Of a DNA stretch of 64,000 nucleotides, positions 22,181 to 34,650 are shown piece after piece. The stretch comes from Sipunculus nudus. Lineage: Eukaryota > Annelida > Sipuncula > Golfingiida > Sipunculidae. The position numbers and the translations under genes are program-made. The stretch's first letter is position 1, and every line of letters starts with the position of its first letter. The DNA lies in contig CM049312.1 in the NCBI GenBank assembly GCA_026874595.1, positions 23,927,956 to 23,991,955 on the forward strand. Reading direction: 5' to 3'. The notes beneath the pieces are model-generated. The model made no database searches and was not told where the DNA came from. It saw only the letters and a program-made list of their open reading frames with translations.

Positions 22181-24768
22181 AAGAAGACTCGAGCAGAGAA
22201 AACAGACACCACTCTGAACAGCTGATGGAACACACAGGAATGCTGCTGTTGTATGAACCAGGCAAGGACTGTATGGAGAAAAATACTATGTGAAAAGTGT
22301 TGAATAATAATTGGTTGAATTGGCCTGATGGACCCTTATGCACAGGAACATTATATAATAAAATTTCTTGTTCTTAAGAGTTATATGCTGGCTTGTGTTT
22401 CAACTTTCAGACAAATATCATTTGTGCACTCTAATTATCACATAAAGCATTATCTGTATAAAATTTTCAGTTGCATGGCTTTTAACAATATATTATTCAC
22501 ACAATCTGTATATTTAAGATCTTCATTAGACATAAAGTGTTTTGTCAAAGTGGCCTACAAAATATATTATAATTTGATTAGAATGTAAGAATGTAATAAT
22601 ATAATTGATGTAGGAATATTGAAATATTAGTAGTTGTCTGTCAGTAGGTGAACCATATAGGATATCAGATGTCAATATTAGATAATTATCTGCCAAGAGT
22701 GTTTGTTTTTGTGAATCTCTCTGAGATGTTAGGTTCAATTAAAAGCCATGGTGACAGCAGGAAACATGTTAATCATGTCTTTTGTTAAAATAGCCAGTTA
22801 AAATGGGAAATTTCCTGTATTATGATCTTCATGAAATTTTTTCCTTGTTTCATTTGGGATAATGTGTCTATCTCCAGTTTGTTTCCTTCAGACTTCAGTT
22901 AACAAAACTGAACCTGAGTATGGGTTACTGCAAGTATCAGCCATTCACTTGATTAAATGTATCTGTGTTTACTGTATGTTGTAATGTAAATGTATTGTTT
23001 TATGTTCAGGAAGAGACCAATGTTATACTGGTATTTTGTAATTATATATAGACATTTAATCGGTCTTTACTTAAAAAAAATAAAGAAAAGAAATAATAAA
23101 TAAATACACAACGACTTCCTGTTGTTAAATTACAGACACAGCTGTTCGTGTGAGAATTGTTGAGAACTGTTACAGTGAGCCGTAACCAGTAACGGAAAAT
23201 TGACAGTGAAACTTTGTGGCTGAGAAGCAGGCGTAAACAAGGTTCGTGTATATTTGCTTGGCGGGAAAATTCCGTGTTTTAATGTCTTAATATAATAATG
23301 AGGACATATTTATTATCAAAGCCATATTTTTAAGCAGTACAGTAGATTCATCGGAACAACGTTACCACTTGATTTTGTTCATTACACTTTGAAGAAATTC
23401 TTTGCTTAAAATTCCAAGTGAAACGATGTTGGGTGATAATTAGGATATGTATACAAGCAGTTTAACTTGCAAATTGGCCTTGTGGTCGAAGCGATATGGC
23501 TCATGATGGTATAATCGATTGAAGATTTTACTGAAATAAAGATGCACATGTACTGTTAAAGGAAAAGATGTATCGGTAAGCGTGCAATTAAGGTGACCTA
23601 CCACAAACTGTCATTACTCATTCTAAATTTTTCTTTTGAATCAAATTTGATGTCTTATATTTATGTCAGTCATATAGAAATTTGTGGATCATTACTGGAT
23701 GTTGATGGAATCATCGAGTAAGCTCCATGTTGGAGCAACAAAAATGACACTCCATCACTGGAATCAATAAGGAAGCAAGTATTTTGTTTTTTTGGCAGGT
23801 CACCTGTACTGCACTTTTACCAAGGTAAAAGTAAAAAAAGTTAAAATCTCAGCAGATTTCATGCATATTTAATGAGGTCAAAGGTTACCAGGCTGCTTTG
23901 TATAGTCCACTTGGTTGTGTCGCCACGATAACTTACAATGAATATGAAGGACTTGGATCAAACTCATTAGAATTTTTAATCAATAAAATATCTCACCTAA
24001 CTTCAATTCCAGCAAAATCCATATTTAATGAAGTCAAAGGTCACTGCCCTTTGGAGGCACAGTGGTCACTAAAAAAAGTCCTATGGATTTTCATGAAACT
24101 CATCATACATATTAACCAATAGAGTTTCTCAGCTGATATACATTCCCAACAAAATTCATGCATATTTAATGAGGTCAGAGGTTATCAAATACATGACAGC
24201 TGTATTGTGCATGCTCTTGTTACTTCATCCTTACTTATGTATTCAGTTCATTATAAATATTTTCCAGTACTGTAATTTTTTTTCTTTATGTTTTCAGGTA
24301 CCTGCCAAGACCAAACCAGAACAAATCCAGATCAAATATTTCACGAACAAGAAAAACCTAATCAAAGAAAACCAGATCAAAGATAACCAGATCAAAGATA
24401 ACCAGATAAAAAAAGACTAGATCAAAACCAGATAAAAAAACTAGATCAAAACCAGAAAAAATCGAGATTAAAAAACGAGATTAAAAAACAAGAAAATAAA
24501 CCGGTGCAAAAATAAACCTGACGTTATTAAAAAATTACCATTTATTGAGTTTGAGTTTGTCATTTATTTCCATTTAATGAACTCTGTTAAACAGAGGCAT
24601 CTTCACCATATTCCCATTTCTTCCTAGCTACTCGTCTTGTTTTCATTTTCATAATCAATTCCATTAAATACACTGTGCCTGACTTTCTGTCATCCAGTAC
24701 TACTGTTTTCATTTTTAGATTTTATCAAATTTTTGTAAACTTTTAACTTTACACTTATTTACAAAGCT
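22181..24768. other. Non-coding part of the Helentron left arm
   Basis: No coding domain is recognised. 23860-24190 has three units with ATTTAATGAGGTCAAAGGTTA-type sequence, and 24313-24510 is a run of short AACCAGATCAAAGATA-type repeats. The T/A-rich 23040-23105 stretch resembles a poly(A) tail region. The segment may include captured host DNA; I cannot tell. Confidence 0.4.
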
Positions 24769-26161
24769 ATGGCTTCAGCTATACCAGTCCCTGCTGTATC
24801 TATCAGTAAGAGACACCAAGGTAATCGTCAGTTTCCATCAGACTCAGTTGGCAAACAGTGTGTGCCTAATTCAATTGTTGCTCTGCTTTATGCCACCCTG
24901 CATGATGTTGCTGAATGGCAAACAAATGATATGGACACAATATTAATTGAAGGTGATCATTTGTACAGAACATTGACAGATATCCCAGATAAAGGATACA
25001 TGGCTTGGATGAAATACCAGAGTATATACAATTCCTTGATCATAATTTCAAGATAAAACCAACTTTGATCACTGGTGGTTTCCTTAATCATTCTGAAGTA
25101 CAAGCACCCTATATGTTTTACCAGGATGCTATGGCAGAAATCACTTCCAAGTAATATGGTCTTATTATAGTTGGAGGAAAAGCGATTGCAATTTCATATC
25201 AGCAGAATTGTTACTATGTGTTTGATCCACACAGCAGAAATCATCATGGGTATCCTACATCTTGTGGCACATCAGTTCTCCTTGCATTTGAATTGCAGTC
25301 CGAATTCTTTCAGTATATATCAAACTATGCAAATATGATGAATGCAACTATGTTTGAAGTGACATATTTCAGAATAAACCAAGTCACCACTAAAGCATTT
25401 AAACTGGGACTGAAACGCCAAACTAAACAGTCTACCAATTCAGATAACCAGCCAAAGCATGCAACCCAGTCAACAACAGACCTCATGGACACGGTAAATA
25501 AAAGCAGACCTGAACATGAAAATGATTCTCAACAAGGTGTTCACTTGATCCAAGAATACTTTAAAGATCAGCAACTAAAAATGAACAGAAAACAATATTT
25601 GAAAGAGTACATGCAACAGAAAAGAATGAATCCAGCTCATAGGGATAAAGAAAGCCTAAAAGATCAACAAAGTAAACTGTTATCAAGACAAAATGAAACA
25701 TTTAGACTAAAAGAACTTTCTGCAAAGAAAGCATATAATCAAAAGATAAGAAAAGATCAAGTTTGATGGGCACAAGAGAGGCAAGCTGAGAAACATCAGA
25801 AGCAAACTGCTAGACTAAATGAAACATGCAGACAAAAAGAACTTTCTGCAAAGAAAGCATATAATCAAAAGATAAGAAAAGATCAAGTTCGACGGGCACA
25901 AGAGAGGCAAGCTGAGAAACAACAGAAGCAAACTGCTAGACTAAATGAAATCTATAGACAAATGGAATGTGTTAGAGATTCAACTCGTAAAAAAAGAAAA
26001 AGATCTGAAGACGATTTTTTTAGAGAAACTGCGAGACTTGCCAAAAGGAGGAAAAGAGCCGATCCATTACATAAGAGAACTGAGACTATGAGAAAACAGC
26101 TACTAGAGCACAAAAAAGAACTGATGAATCATAAAGACAAAATGAAAAAGCAGTTAATCTG
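24769..26161 (+). pseudogene. Helentron N-terminal coding region (broken)
   Basis: It begins MASAIPVPAVSISKRHQ, continues with GKQCVPNSIVALLY and MDTILIEGDHLYRTL, then after a frameshift near 25018 and a TAA at about 25155 with YYVFDPHSRNHHGYPTSCGT. That pattern is familiar from large Helitron-linked proteins of marine invertebrates. A lysine-rich coiled-coil-like part follows (25570-26160), with motifs such as KQYLKEYMQQKRMNP and LAKRRKRADP. A TGA lies at 25764. A 126-bp in-frame tandem duplication spans about 25691-25942. The region may provide DNA binding; catalysis by a cysteine-peptidase-like fold is only a guess. Confidence 0.65.
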
Positions 26162-26187
26162 AAGAGAAAACAGGGCGCAGATCTCAG

Positions 26188-26802
26188 AGAATGTATACAG
26201 AAATTTCATACTTCAATATCTGAAGGTCCCATATATGCTTGTTGTTGCTGTAATCAGACATTGTTCAAACACTCTGTAAAGAATTCTGATAGCTGGCCAG
26301 ACAGACTAGATTCCACTTTCCTAGCAACACACATTACAGATGTAAAATCAGTGGACAATAAAAAGTGGTTATGCACAACTTGTCTTGATGCTCTCAAATG
26401 CCACAAGACGCCAAAACTTTCTGTATTAAATGGAATGCAGTTTCCTGATAAGCCACCTGAATTGAACTTGTATCCTCTAGAGGAAAGGCTTGTTGCATTA
26501 CGGATACCATTCATGCAGTTACGAGAATTACCTATTCACAATTGTCACTGAAAGGATCACTGGTCAACGTACCTACTCAGATTGAAACAACCGTGGATAT
26601 GTTGCCACGTACGTCAGACTCCACGGCTACTGTACCAATAAGTTCAAAACGTAAACTTGAGTACAAAAAAGTAGAGTGCACCCAAAATGTGCGTCCAGTT
26701 GTAATACTGAGTGCACTACACTACTTGATGAGACATAGTCAGTTGTATAAAGATGCAAACATTACAATAAATAGCAATTGGCTCCAGACTTTCAAAAATT
26801 AA
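26188..26802 (+). pseudogene. Helentron zinc-finger / DUF6570-like region (broken)
   Basis: It reads GPIYACCCCNQTLF, then KWLCTTCLDALKCHKTPKL and RLVALRIPFMQLRELP: a CxxC zinc-finger pair followed by the conserved arginine-proline block that precedes Rep in animal Helitrons. A frameshift near 26535 moves to the frame of LSLKGSLVNVP...TVDMLPR. A TAA stop at 26800 ends it, but the same frame resumes in the Rep region. Confidence 0.7.
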
Positions 26803-28335
26803 CAAGAGCATGAACCTCTTGCCACAACTGACAATTCTGTGGATGATAGTCTATCTGATGATGACAATTTTGAAGAAATACATGAAGATGAACAAGGAGG
26901 AATTCTAGATACCATGCTTGATGATACTGAACTCACAGGGAATGATATAATATCGGTGGCTCCTGGTAAAGGACAGAAACCTTTGAATCTGTTTCAAGAC
27001 AAAGATGCAGAATATATGTCATTTCCGTCAATATTCTGTGGGCAAAGGAGATTAGATAATGCTGAAATAAAAACTTCTGTTCATTACAGTGACATTTGCA
27101 AATGGGAACTCCGAGCACTTGATCGCAGAGTTGCTGCAAATGTTCCAAATCTTTTCTACAAAATGAAGAAATTACAAATAGAACAAATTACAGGAAAAGT
27201 TAGCCTAGCAATTCGTCGAATCAAAACTAAAGGGAAGAAGTATTCTGTCCAGGATGTCTTAAATGAAAGCAAAGTTCATGAGTTGACAAGATTGGATGAA
27301 GGCTACAGGATTTTCAGATCCATACGAGGCTCCCCTTCATATTTTTAAGCACGGAATAAAGATTTCTTTGCAATGATTAGACAACTAGGATTGCCAACAT
27401 GGTTTATATCTCTTTCTGCTGCAGACACACATTGGGAAAACCTACTGGTCATGCTTGGAAACATTATTGATGGCAGAACTTATTCAAGTGATGATATTAG
27501 ACAAATGGATTGGGTAGATAAAACACGCTTGGTTAAAGCAGATCCTGTAACCTGTGTGCGGTATTTTGATCACAGAGTTCATTCCTTCATTCACACCATC
27601 TTACAAAGTGCACAATCACCTCTTGGAAAGCTGAAAGATTTTTTTTACAGAATTGAATTTCAGCAACGTGGCTCCCCACATATTCATATGCTTATGTGGA
27701 TTGAGGATGCACCGATATATGGTCAACATGAAGAAGATACTGTCACCAAATACATTGATGATCATGTGACCATGTGCAAGAATGATGAGGACCATCAAGA
27801 TCTGATAGATCTACCAATTCACAGACACTCCAGGTCTTGTAGAAAGAATGGAAAGCCAATTTGTCGTTTTAACTTTCCATTGCCACCCATGCCACAAACT
27901 AAAATCCTTACACCTCATGACACAGAAGTTGATGAAAAACACAAAGAGAACTACCACAAGATCTCTCAGGCACTTGCAAACTTAAATGTTGAAAATGACC
28001 TCTCCTTTCATGATTTCTAAAACTCTCTAGAACTCTCTCTAGATGACTACTACATGGCCTTACGTACATCCATTAAAGGTCCAAAAGTATTCCTTAGAAG
28101 GTCACCATCTGAAATAAAAACCAATGGATACATGAGACTTTTGTTTACTGCATGGAAAGCTAACCATAACCTTCAGTTTATTCTTAATCCTTATGCATGT
28201 GCAACATACATAGTTTCCTATGACAGTAAAAGTCAAAGGGGAATGAGTGCTTTGTTAGATGCTGATTGTAAAGAAGTTAGAAAAGGGAATAAAACTCTCA
28301 GACAGCAGGTGAGACATATGGGAAATCAGTTTTAA
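26803..28335 (+). pseudogene. Helentron HUH replication-initiator domain (broken)
   Basis: The acidic leader DDSLSDDDNFEEIHEDEQGG is followed by the Helitron-like N domain (FRSIRGSPSYF, stop, FFAMIRQLGLPTWFISLSAAD). The metal-binding HUH motif is intact as H-I-H at 27679-27687 within FQQRGSPHIHMLMW. The two-tyrosine catalytic motif reads YIVSY with tyrosines at 28207 and 28219, followed by DSKSQRGMS. Stops at 27346 and 28018 and a frameshift near 28330 break the frame. The known role of this domain is nicking and joining single-stranded DNA during rolling-circle transposition. Confidence 0.85.
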
Positions 28336-30677
28336 ATGCTGTCGAAATAAGTGCTCAGGAAGCAGCATATCTGGTATTACAACTTTCAATGACAAGACCC
28401 ACCAGGGATGTAATATTTGTACCCACTGCCCCTCCAGATGAAAGAACTTTTCTACTCAGGAGTAAAGAACAGCTTGAACATCTCCCACATGATTCAACAG
28501 ACATAGCAGCAAATAATATCATTGACAGATACACGAAGAGACCAAAAGCATTTGAAAATTGGTGTCTTGCTGATTTTGCACCACAGATTAATATTAAATA
28601 CCCCTCGGAAAGAGCAGATGATGCATTCCATGACAACTATGATGATAACAATATCACTAATCAAAATGAAGCAATTGCTAATATAAACACAGGTTAAAAG
28701 CTCAGTATCACCTTACCAAATGGTACAACATACACTCGTAGACAAATTCCAAGAGTTCTAAGATATGTTCGTTATACTGAGAAAATAGACCCGGGAAACT
28801 GCTTTCGTGAAAGGCTGCTGCTGTTCACATCATGGAGAGATGAAACCAAAGACCTTTTGAATAGTTCACTCACATACTCGGAACAGTATAACAAGAAAAA
28901 AATATAAATTGAATTTAAACGAAAACAGTATGAGCACAATGCAGATGTCCTACAAGAAGCACAGGACCAAGCTGAATATGACCATGAAACTGAATATGCA
29001 CGAATCGCTCCTACAACAGAATATAGAGAGAATGAGGATTCAATTCAACAGCCAGTTCCCAGTGATAAATTTGCTTTTTTTACCCATAAAGGTCAGATCA
29101 TCTGAGAAACTATGATTTGACAACTGATCTTGGACTACCACCAAGAACCACTGCACAAGAACCACTTACATTTCCTGGTAGAATACCTGAAGTAGAATAC
29201 AGACAGTTAATACAGGGTCTAAATGAGAAACAACTCACTGTCTTCAAACACATTATCAAACATGTAAAATGTTCTACTAAGCCTTTACATCTATTCCTTA
29301 CTGGTGGGGCAGGTGTTGGTAAATCAGTTTTGCTAAAAGCTCTCTTTCAAGCATTACATCGTCATTTATGTGGGAATGAAGGTGAAAATCCATTGGAGTG
29401 CAAGATACTGATCACTGCACCTACAGGAAAGGCTGCTTACAATGTTCAAGGTTCCACATTACATAATGCTTTTCGAATCGATCCAAATAAAGGATTTGAT
29501 TACAGAAAATTGTCATCTGACATCCTGAATACACTGCGAACACAGTATAGGCACCTTCATATATTAATGATTAATGTAATAAGCATGGTAGGAAATCGTA
29601 TGTTCAATTTCGTTAATTTGCGCCTCCAAGAAATTAAAGGCAACAAAGAACCATTTGGTGGTATCCATGTAATTGTTATTGGAGACCTCTTCCAACTTCA
29701 ACCAGTAATGGACTATTGGATTTTCAAGAACTTGTCTGATAACTATGGACCTCTTGCACTCAACCTTTGGGTAGACACTTTTCATATGTATGAGCTTACT
29801 GAAATCATGCGGCAAAAAAATGATCATGATTTTGCGGACTTTTGAACAGGCTACGTGAAGGACAACACACACAAGCTGACATTGATACCCTAAAATCTCG
29901 TTTTGTTGGTGATACCAGTTCATATCCATCAGGAACTACTCATTTGTTTACAAACAACACCTCTGTGGACAATCATAATATGCAAATTTTCCAGTGTGCA
30001 AACACAACTAAAGTAATAATTACTGCAATTGACACAGTAATAACAGATGTGACAGAGGATGTGAAGAAAGATGTACTTTCAAGAATACCAGATAACCCAT
30101 CAAAAACTGCAGGACTGCTCAGATTGCTGTTGGTTTACCATATGATATCACCTGCAATGTTGCAGTACAAGATGGAATCACCAACGGTTGTTCTTGTATA
30201 TTGAAGCACATACAGTATCTGCACAGCAAAACTGTGCCAAGCATTCGTTGGGTTCAGTTTGAAGATTCAAACATTGGCTCAGACACCAGGAGAAATTATG
30301 CTGCCTTTTACACTCCGTCTATATCCAAAGAATGGGCACCACTATTCTTCAAGCGCACATTCCATACAGGCCGGAGACATATTCTGGTAACTCGTTCTCA
30401 GTATCCATTAAAAATTGGTGCAGCAAAAACGATATGGAAAGCTCAAGGTAGTTCACTTGATCAGGTGGTTGTGGATATGACAAGTTCCAGAAAACTGAGG
30501 CATGCACATTATGTTGCATTGAGCAGGGCAAGAAATATGGATGGCTTGCATGTATTAAATTTAGATGAAAACAAAATATCAACTGATCCACAAGTAACAA
30601 GTGAAATGGCCAGACTACGTCATGGTGCTAAACTTGCTCTTAATTTCTTACCACCAACTTCTGTACCAACTGATACA
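28336..30677 (+). pseudogene. Helentron PIF1-like helicase region (broken)
   Basis: The linker encodes VRYTEKIDPGNCFRERLLLF, typical of RepHel proteins. The Walker A motif GGAGVGKS is at 29303-29326. The Walker B block, normally DEISMVG, reads NVISMVG (29573), so both acidic residues are lost. GDLFQLQPV (about 29680) and the C-terminal KAQGSSLDQVVVD and HAHYVALSRARN motifs remain. Stops and frameshifts occur near 28695, 28905, 29112, 29843 and 30200. The family unwinds DNA 5' to 3'; this copy cannot. Confidence 0.88.
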
Positions 30678-31412
30678 CTGAAGATAATATACCATAACAC
30701 AAGATCTCTTCATTTGCATTTCAAAGATATGATTTCTGATTGTCATATCCTTAATACCCATATCATTGGTTTGGCTGAAACTCGTTTGTGTTCTGTTGAT
30801 ACTGATGATTCATATTGTATACCAAATTTCTAACTGATACGAAATGATCATCAAACAACAAGTTCAACATGCCTATCAAAAAGACCACACTATGGATTAG
30901 CATTCTATGTCCACAAAGACCTCTACCCATTCATTGAAGTGCATCATCAGTCTAATGGAAACATTGATGCATCTGTATTATTGGTAAATACACCAAGCTC
31001 TTCCTTACAACTGATTAGTGTGTACAGATCCCCTCAGTCAAAACTGTCTGACTTTAGGTCAAAGCTTTCCCAACTTATGACACATGTTGATATCCAAAAA
31101 CCATTGTTAGTAATGGGAGATTTTTATATAGATGTTAGTAAACAAAACAATATGTCAGCGTTGAATGATCTTTCACATCTTTTACACTGTCAACAACTTG
31201 TAACAGAAAAGACAACTGATCATGGAAGTCTTATTGATCTGGTGTTTTCTAACTTCCCTGATGCCACAACTTCAACAATAGAGGCTACATGGTCTGATCA
31301 TAAAGTGTTGTTCACTGTTGTTCCAAAGAGTGTTTTCCAGTTTCATACTGATATATCATTTTTATTTTGGTTCAGAATGAATTTGACTCCCAATTTCTTA
31401 GTAATGGTTTGA
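30678..31412 (+). pseudogene. Helentron C-terminal endonuclease (EEP/AP-like, broken)
   Basis: It is fused after the helicase in the same frame (LKIIYHNTRSLHLHFKD). EEP motifs: GLAETRL, PLLVMGDF followed by Y where asparagine is expected (31125), TTDHGSLIDLVFS and WSDHK (about 31290). A stop at 30831 separates the first 50 residues from the rest. An endonuclease at the C-terminus is the hallmark separating Helentrons/Helitron2 from classic Helitrons. Confidence 0.85.
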
Positions 31413-31864
31413 TATGATTTAACAGACATAAACTTACCCAAATGAAATTGCTGTTAATGTGGAAAAATATAATAGTAAGATATTATTCACCCTTCACAGA
31501 GACAGGTCCCGACCTCTGTGCTGTGAATACAGACTTCTTATCATCATATTTATATTCAAACTTGTCAGCCACATGCATCAGTAACTATATGTGATATGAG
31601 TTGGACCTCCCCATCAAACTTTGTATCAAAAGAACATGCCTTTAGCAGTCTATTAGGCAGATGATGAGAACAAATTGTAGTAGTTTGACAAAGCAGCTTC
31701 TAACTTTCTTTGGAGTACTAATCTATTTGGAAAACCTGAATAAGGTTACCGTAACTTATGGACTATTGGCAAAATGCATGATTTTCAGCACTCTGCAAGT
31801 CATTTTGCTCGTTGTTCAAGATTTCTTGAATTCAGCTGAGCGTCATGGCCCATGGGCCACTAGT
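31413..31864 (+). other. Helentron 3' non-coding arm and terminus
   Basis: The last 90 bases (TCATTTTGCTCGTTGTTCAA through GGCCCATGGGCCACTAG) match the end of the copy at 50103. The palindrome TGGCCCATGGGCCA would make the terminal hairpin. 31865-32700 has no gene; a poly-G run lies at 32186. Confidence 0.7.
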
Positions 31865-32700
31865 TTTTTTTTTTTTGGCTTGCCTTAGGGTTGAAAAATT
31901 GTGGATTCAGATGACTTGAAAGAATATACAATAATTCGGAGATGTTTGAAAGTATTTAATATTATTCAAGAATGTTGTTTTTTTTATCCTATCAATCATG
32001 TCTTTAACTAGAATCATAATATTACTCAATTCCGGCTCACTTTAACTCACTGAAATTACGGCGGCGACTAAAGGTAAACGAGATTCGGCTGGACTCGAGT
32101 CTGTCTCCGGTTGTACTGTGTTGCATCTATTGATCAGAATTACACATTTATATTCTGAACTTATTTCCCAGAAACATATTCATGGGGGGGGGGGGGGGGC
32201 TCAACTTGAACCGTTATTCGTGACGTGGCTGTGACTCGGCTCGACGTTGACAAAAGCGACGCGTGTAGGAATATTGCATGGAGTGCTTTGGCAAGTTACA
32301 ATGACAGCACTCATCTCCATTGTAAGCGCCTTGTCTTTGATTGCTTCCGGTGTCTGCATCAAAGAATCGAAGGGACAAGCGCAAGAGGGGTGGCAAGAGA
32401 TGTAAGTTGGTGACAAGGCATTGACACATATGGTCTGTACAAGAAACAACGCTGAGAATTAATGTGTTAATGATCACAACATTGGCAGCGCTGTTCAGAG
32501 AGCTGTCTTGATATACCAACACATGAAGCCGAATACCTGATCAGATATATTTAAGGGGGTCTCTGAATATATGTTAATCGATCCAAGATCCATACACCAA
32601 TGGTGTGCCTAAATCATAAGTCATAAACACGCAAGTCACTGGCTTTATTAACATCATTCTATAATATTATATGCCCTGAAGCTAGATGCTATTGTTATCA

Positions 32701-33267
32701 TACCTCTTTCACACGGCAAACGCAAACCGTTTTCAAACCGTTTTGAAAACGTCTTAGAGCGTTCATACGGCAATACAAAGCGTTTTCAAACTGTTTTGGC
32801 CAAAGCATTTTATAACCCTTTTACACGGTAAATGCTCCCAAACCGATTTCTGCAAAGCGGTTTGACCAAAACGTTTTATTGCATTCACACGGGTATAAGG
32901 CCAAATCTTCTTCAAACCGTATTGGAAACGTTTCAGAGCGTTCACACCACAGTTAAGCAGAGCGGATAAAACCATACGAATTCAAAACGTTTCAAACCTC
33001 CCCCTGAGCTTGATCAAAACATATGGCCAAAACTCTTTGGATTTCCGTGTGAACGTTCAAAACGTTTTCAAAACGGGTTGAAAACGGATTGCGTTTGCCG
33101 TGTGAAAGATAGATTTTTATGATCAAGCTAACGAGGTGGTTTCAAAACGTTTAGAATGCAAATTGTTTTACCCGCTTTGCTTAACTGGCGTGTGAACGCT
33201 CTGAAACCTTTTGGCCAAACCAGTTTGCAGAAATCGGTTTGAAAACGTTTGACGTGTGAAAGGGTAC
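32701..33267. mobile_element. Two interlocked fold-back elements
   Basis: Left arm A (32703, CTTTCACACGGCAAACGC...) pairs with 33060-33111 (...GCGTTTGCCGTGTGAAAG). Left arm B (32815-33013, through CCAAACCGATTTCTGCAAA and TTCAGAGCGTTCACAC) pairs with 33120-33267. The order A, B, A', B' is crossed, not nested. Units share an AAACCGTTTT/AAAACGTTT core. There is no coding sequence. Confidence 0.75.
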
Positions 33268-34096
33268 TAGACTATTTATATCCTATATACGTATACGTAC
33301 ATTATCAAAACTAGAACAAATGACAATGTTACTTTTTCGAGTGTGTTCAGGGCTGTACAGTGATAAAAATCCTGGTTGACAGGTTCCGACATGTAAGTTT
33401 TGCCTTGGGTGTTCATTACCAGTTACAATGAATGGGAGCTTTGTATATGGATTGCACTCATTGATCACTTAGGTTGAAAAATCTTCAAGGGAACAATTAA
33501 TTCTTTCGGACTTTCCTTATACTTTATAATGCTCGGCAATGATAAAGATGATGGACAATGTAATCACTCCCTACTATTCAGAGAATAATATTTATATATT
33601 GCAAATTAAAAATATTAATAAATAGAATTATAGACTTTGGTTTCATTGGTGACTTTACTGTGAAATATTATATCTAAACGTTGTTTTGAATCAACTTATA
33701 TACTGGAAACATAATACCTTATTTTCTTAAACCTTTTACTTAATTGCAATATTTTTTAAATGTGATTGAGTTTATGTATATATAAATATATATTTATATT
33801 TATACTTAAAATGTGTCATACAGACAATGTGTGTGTGTGTGTGTGCAAGTCATCCTCCCACCCTGCAAGATAAATTGACGCCACTGAATGAAAGCAATCC
33901 GACACTTGTTTCTCATATCTGTCATTATCTTCACAGAGTGTTGATGTTGTTTACGGTGTTTTAATGCACAGTGAACAATTTTAAGAATCCTAACCCGATC
34001 CTGCTGTCTCGATCCTGCTGGCCTTGATCTCAAGGTCGCATTGAGTAAATCAGTAAATAGTCTCTGAACAAACAAACGACAGTTGTCACGCTTAGA
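33268..34096. other. Intergenic: no gene seen
   Basis: AT-rich, with a short AT/TA stretch at about 33780 and a (GT)n run at 33826-33845. Confidence 0.5.
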
Positions 34097-34650
34097 ATGG
34101 AGAATTCAGTCTCGGGTCAATGCGTATGCCAACAGGAAAGGCAATTAATTAGTCAAACTAGTACCAAAGAGAAGGAAAATTCAAATATTTATTGCAATAC
34201 GCCCTTGTCTTGTTATTATGCCAGAAGCTTTAAACAGGTTCTAGAGGATACCGATTTTTTTAAAAGCCTCAACCGAATGTTTAAAGACCTATACTCCCCT
34301 GAAACAAAATTGGTAACGCTTTCCGGTAGGTATGACGACCCCATAACACGACACGTGGCTTTGGGGTTGTTTATGAGGAGAGTGGTAAGACCAGATACAG
34401 GGTTGGGCCTCTGGGCCTTTCAATTACAGTTTACGCATGTTCGTTGTAGCAGAGTCCATTGACGACGGCAGTTTTCTTTGTGACTGGTGAAGTGAGTCAT
34501 TCTCTATTTTTGTTTTACGTACCGACTTTCCTCTAACTTTGCTTGGAGTGAGTGGAGTGTTGATCTAAGGCTTCTCCTTCCTATAATAAGTTGCCGCCTT
34601 CTCGTTGAAGAATGCAATCGGTGGTTTTAACTCTAAATGGAGACATGGAC
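34097..34650 (+). pseudogene. Degenerate fourth copy of the B family (exon 2)
   Basis: The frame from 34097 encodes IYCNTPLSC, FKQVLEDTDFFKSLNRMF and YSPETKLVTLSG, matching the C-x5-C, FF(E)S and SP-x3-L positions of B1 to B3. After a frameshift near 34470 it reads VTGEVSHSLFLF, equivalent to VKGELSHSLSFF in B1. Stops follow, with weak similarity until about 34640. The first-exon part and the cysteine pair at the exon 2 start cannot be placed. It lies about 10 kb upstream of B1 in the same orientation, separated from it by transposons. Confidence 0.75.

Larger units (their letters stand above)
20214..31864 (+). mobile_element. Decayed autonomous Helentron (Helitron2-type rolling-circle transposon)
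   Basis: The left end starts after a T run with a hairpin (TAGCTCAGCTGACT / AGTCATCTGAGCTA) and a GTCC/GTCGTCC-rich tract. About 335-bp tandem repeats follow, then non-coding DNA. From 24769 there is coding sequence for an N-terminal basic region, a zinc-finger/DUF6570-like part, the HUH Rep domain, a PIF1-like helicase and a C-terminal endonuclease (EEP family). The right end GAATTCAGCTGAGCGTCATG plus palindrome TGGCCCATGGGCCA is shared with the short copy at 48974-50103. GCTCAGCTGA (20221) and TCAGCTGAGC (31832) form the subterminal inverted repeat seen in Helentrons and DINE-type elements. Many stops and frameshifts make it inactive. The exact ends could shift by a few bases. Confidence 0.8.

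Noticed and set aside
24769-25766. Independent host gene
   Set aside because: It continues in order into the Helentron Rep-helicase coding region and has the same decay.
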